The position numbers were made by a program, and so were the translations under genes. 7,976 nucleotides of DNA from Thiotrichaceae bacterium (GTDB taxonomy: Bacteria > Pseudomonadota > Gammaproteobacteria > Thiotrichales > Thiotrichaceae). Shown here piece by piece: positions 7,077-7,976 of the stretch (positions are counted from its first letter, which is position 1; each line of letters starts with the position of its first letter). The notes below the pieces were generated by a model. That model did not search any database and had not been told where the DNA came from. It was given only the letters and a program-made list of their open reading frames with translations. The stretch spans positions 1 to 7,976 of the forward strand of contig JALWYT010000065.1 of assembly GCA_026992705.1 (NCBI GenBank), in the 5' to 3' direction.

Positions 7077-7766
7077 TTAACGAGACATTTCAAAAACAAT
7101 ACCTTTCAACTTATCTGGTTTTAGTACGATAATACATCGTTTATCTTTTTTAATCACTCCTTGCTTAATTAAGTAACGTATCGCTCTCGATACTGTTTCT
7201 CTACTAGTATTTACCATCCCAGCAAATTCTTGCTGTGTTGGCATCCCGTCGATTACTCCCTGTTTAACTTTTGGACTTTTTTCTAATAATTTTAACAACA
7301 TCATATAGATGCGAACATATGCACTAGTATTACTTAGCATCATTTGTTGTTTAGATGATTGCCGTATCACATAGGCAAAACGCTCTAACATTTTTTTCGC
7401 GATTAAAGGTGTTTCATAAAATAATTTTAGTGCCCTTTCCTTATCTAAGAATGCCACAACTGAATCACTAGATGCTTTCACAAATGCAGAACGAGCTTTA
7501 CCATCAATCACTGATAGCTCACCAAAATATTCACCTTCTTGAAGGGTGTGCAAGAGTACTTCACGCCCTTGCTCTGTATAGTCAACAACTTGCAATGTTC
7601 CAGTTAAAAGAAAAAGTAGCTCGCATCGTGTATCCCCCTTATGCAAAACAAAAGTACCCTTAGCAAATTTACGACCATGTAAAGATGCGGCTAATAACTC
7701 TAATTCTTTCTCTGGCAACTCAGCAAGTAATTGCACTTTAGTTAACATCATTGCTGTTATTTTCAT
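7077..7766 (-). CDS. Crp/Fnr-family transcriptional regulator, CRP-like cAMP receptor
   Basis: This 229-residue regulator has an N-terminal cyclic-nucleotide-binding beta-roll (about 12-115), a dimerisation C-helix (about 119-162) and a winged helix-turn-helix (about 165-229). The phosphate-binding cassette GEYFGEL...ARSAF (78-95) keeps the Gly82-Glu83 and Arg92-Ser93 pair that bind the cAMP ribose-phosphate in E. coli CRP. Aligning the C-helix by eye on the Arg-Ile of CRP's GRIAQ (R152 here) puts Ser137-Ser138 where CRP has its adenine-contacting Thr127-Ser128. There is no Fnr-type N-terminal cysteine cluster. The recognition helix SRETVSR (188-194) keeps all three CRP DNA contacts (Arg189, Glu190, Arg194), predicting TGTGA-type half-sites. 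An in-frame stop two codons upstream rules out a longer N-terminus; Met6 or Met7 are alternative starts that look just as natural. It lies upstream of a FecR-adenylate cyclase pair, so it may be the dedicated reader of that cAMP. It may instead be the global Crp. Confidence 0.92.
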   Translation of the reverse strand: MKITAMMLTKVQLLAELPEKELELLAASLHGRKFAKGTFVLHKGDTRCELLFLLTGTLQVVDYTEQGREVLLHTLQEGEYFGELSVIDGKARSAFVKASSDSVVAFLDKERALKLFYETPLIAKKMLERFAYVIRQSSKQQMMLSNTSAYVRIYMMLLKLLEKSPKVKQGVIDGMPTQQEFAGMVNTSRETVSRAIRYLIKQGVIKKDKRCIIVLKPDKLKGIVFEMSR

Positions 7767-7813
7767 TATTTAAGCAACCAGTATTCATTAATTTTTACTA
7801 CAATTATATTCAT
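7766..7813 (-). CDS. Possible 15-codon upstream ORF (leader peptide) overlapping the crp-like start
   Basis: On the minus strand an ATG at 7813-7811 opens a 15-codon frame, MNIIVVKINEYWLLK. Its TAA stop (7768-7766) shares one base with the ATG of the crp-like gene, a TAATG junction typical of translational coupling. A strong purine run GGGAGG lies at 7833-7828, but 14 nt before this ATG, too far for normal use unless the intervening dyad folds. The crp-like gene itself has no good Shine-Dalgarno sequence. The codon string shows no attenuator-like run. It may be a chance frame; it is listed because of the exact stop-start overlap. Confidence 0.25.
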   Translation of the reverse strand: MNIIVVKINEYWLLK

Positions 7814-7831
7814 GAGGTATAATATTACCTC
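7814..7831. promoter_or_regulatory. Perfect 6-N6-6 dyad overlapping possible divergent promoters upstream of the crp-like gene
   Basis: GAGGTA (7814-7819) and TACCTC (7826-7831) form a perfect inverted repeat with a 6-nt centre, 48 bp before the crp-like gene. It overlaps a leftward promoter candidate (TTGGAT at 7850-7845, 17 nt, TAATAT at 7827-7822) and a rightward one (TTTACT at 7794-7799, 18 nt, TATAAT at 7818-7823). The 5-N6-5 core has the half-site spacing of Crp/Fnr operators, though AGGTA is not TGTGA. Autoregulation is a fair guess. As RNA, the same arms would form a hairpin masking the GAGG of the upstream purine run. Confidence 0.4.
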
Positions 7832-7976
7832 CCTCTAAATAACTATCCAACTATATTTTATCACTAGCAATTTTCTTAAATGCTTTATAAATATTACTCA
7901 TAACATAAGGACATAATTGATTAATTACCTAAACTTTGGCAGTGGGCAGCGTATAGAGAAATTCACAGTATCCTGG

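Noticed and set aside
7925..7976. Possible tail of another minus-strand gene (frames ending at 7929-7931 and 7925-7927), or a plus-strand coding start, at the right edge
   Set aside because: Only 15-17 codons are visible in each frame and all look equally plausible, so no coding call can be supported from this edge.

Overview
This AT-rich window reads as gammaproteobacterial DNA, possibly from a sulfur-oxidiser of the Beggiatoa/Thiotrichales type. That placement is an impression from protein style, base composition and gene content, not a measurement. All seven recognisable protein genes lie on the minus strand, so transcription runs from high to low coordinates. I see no rRNA, tRNA, CRISPR array or convincing mobile element.

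The right and middle part (about 2440-7830) holds what looks like a four-gene envelope-to-cytoplasm signalling cassette. In transcription order it contains a Crp-type cyclic-nucleotide-responsive regulator (7077-7766), an exported FecR-domain protein (5681-6952), a membrane-bound CHASE2-class III adenylate cyclase (3720-5627) and an outer-membrane beta-barrel protein (2440-3672). The gaps are 124, 53 and 47 bp. The cyclase keeps every catalytic and adenine-specifying residue I could check. The Crp protein keeps the cAMP pocket and the three DNA-contacting residues of E. coli CRP. The working hypothesis is that an envelope signal is sensed by the barrel, FecR and CHASE2 parts, converted to cAMP, and read by the neighbouring Crp protein.

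The left part (1-2192) is a polysaccharide operon, gmd-rmd-wzm. It carries GDP-mannose 4,6-dehydratase, GDP-4-keto-6-deoxy-D-mannose reductase and the start of an ABC-2 polysaccharide export permease that runs off the window. Gene spacings are 2 and 9 bp. Together they predict GDP-D-rhamnose synthesis and ABC-dependent export of a D-rhamnose-containing O-antigen, like the common polysaccharide antigen locus of Pseudomonas aeruginosa. A 247-bp gap with a possible promoter separates it from the signalling cassette.

The 210 bp upstream of the crp-like gene hold a perfect 18-bp dyad (GAGGTA-N6-TACCTC), possible promoters on both strands that overlap it, and a 15-codon upstream reading frame whose stop overlaps the crp-like start codon. 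These are small signals, but they cluster where the cassette's control would be expected.
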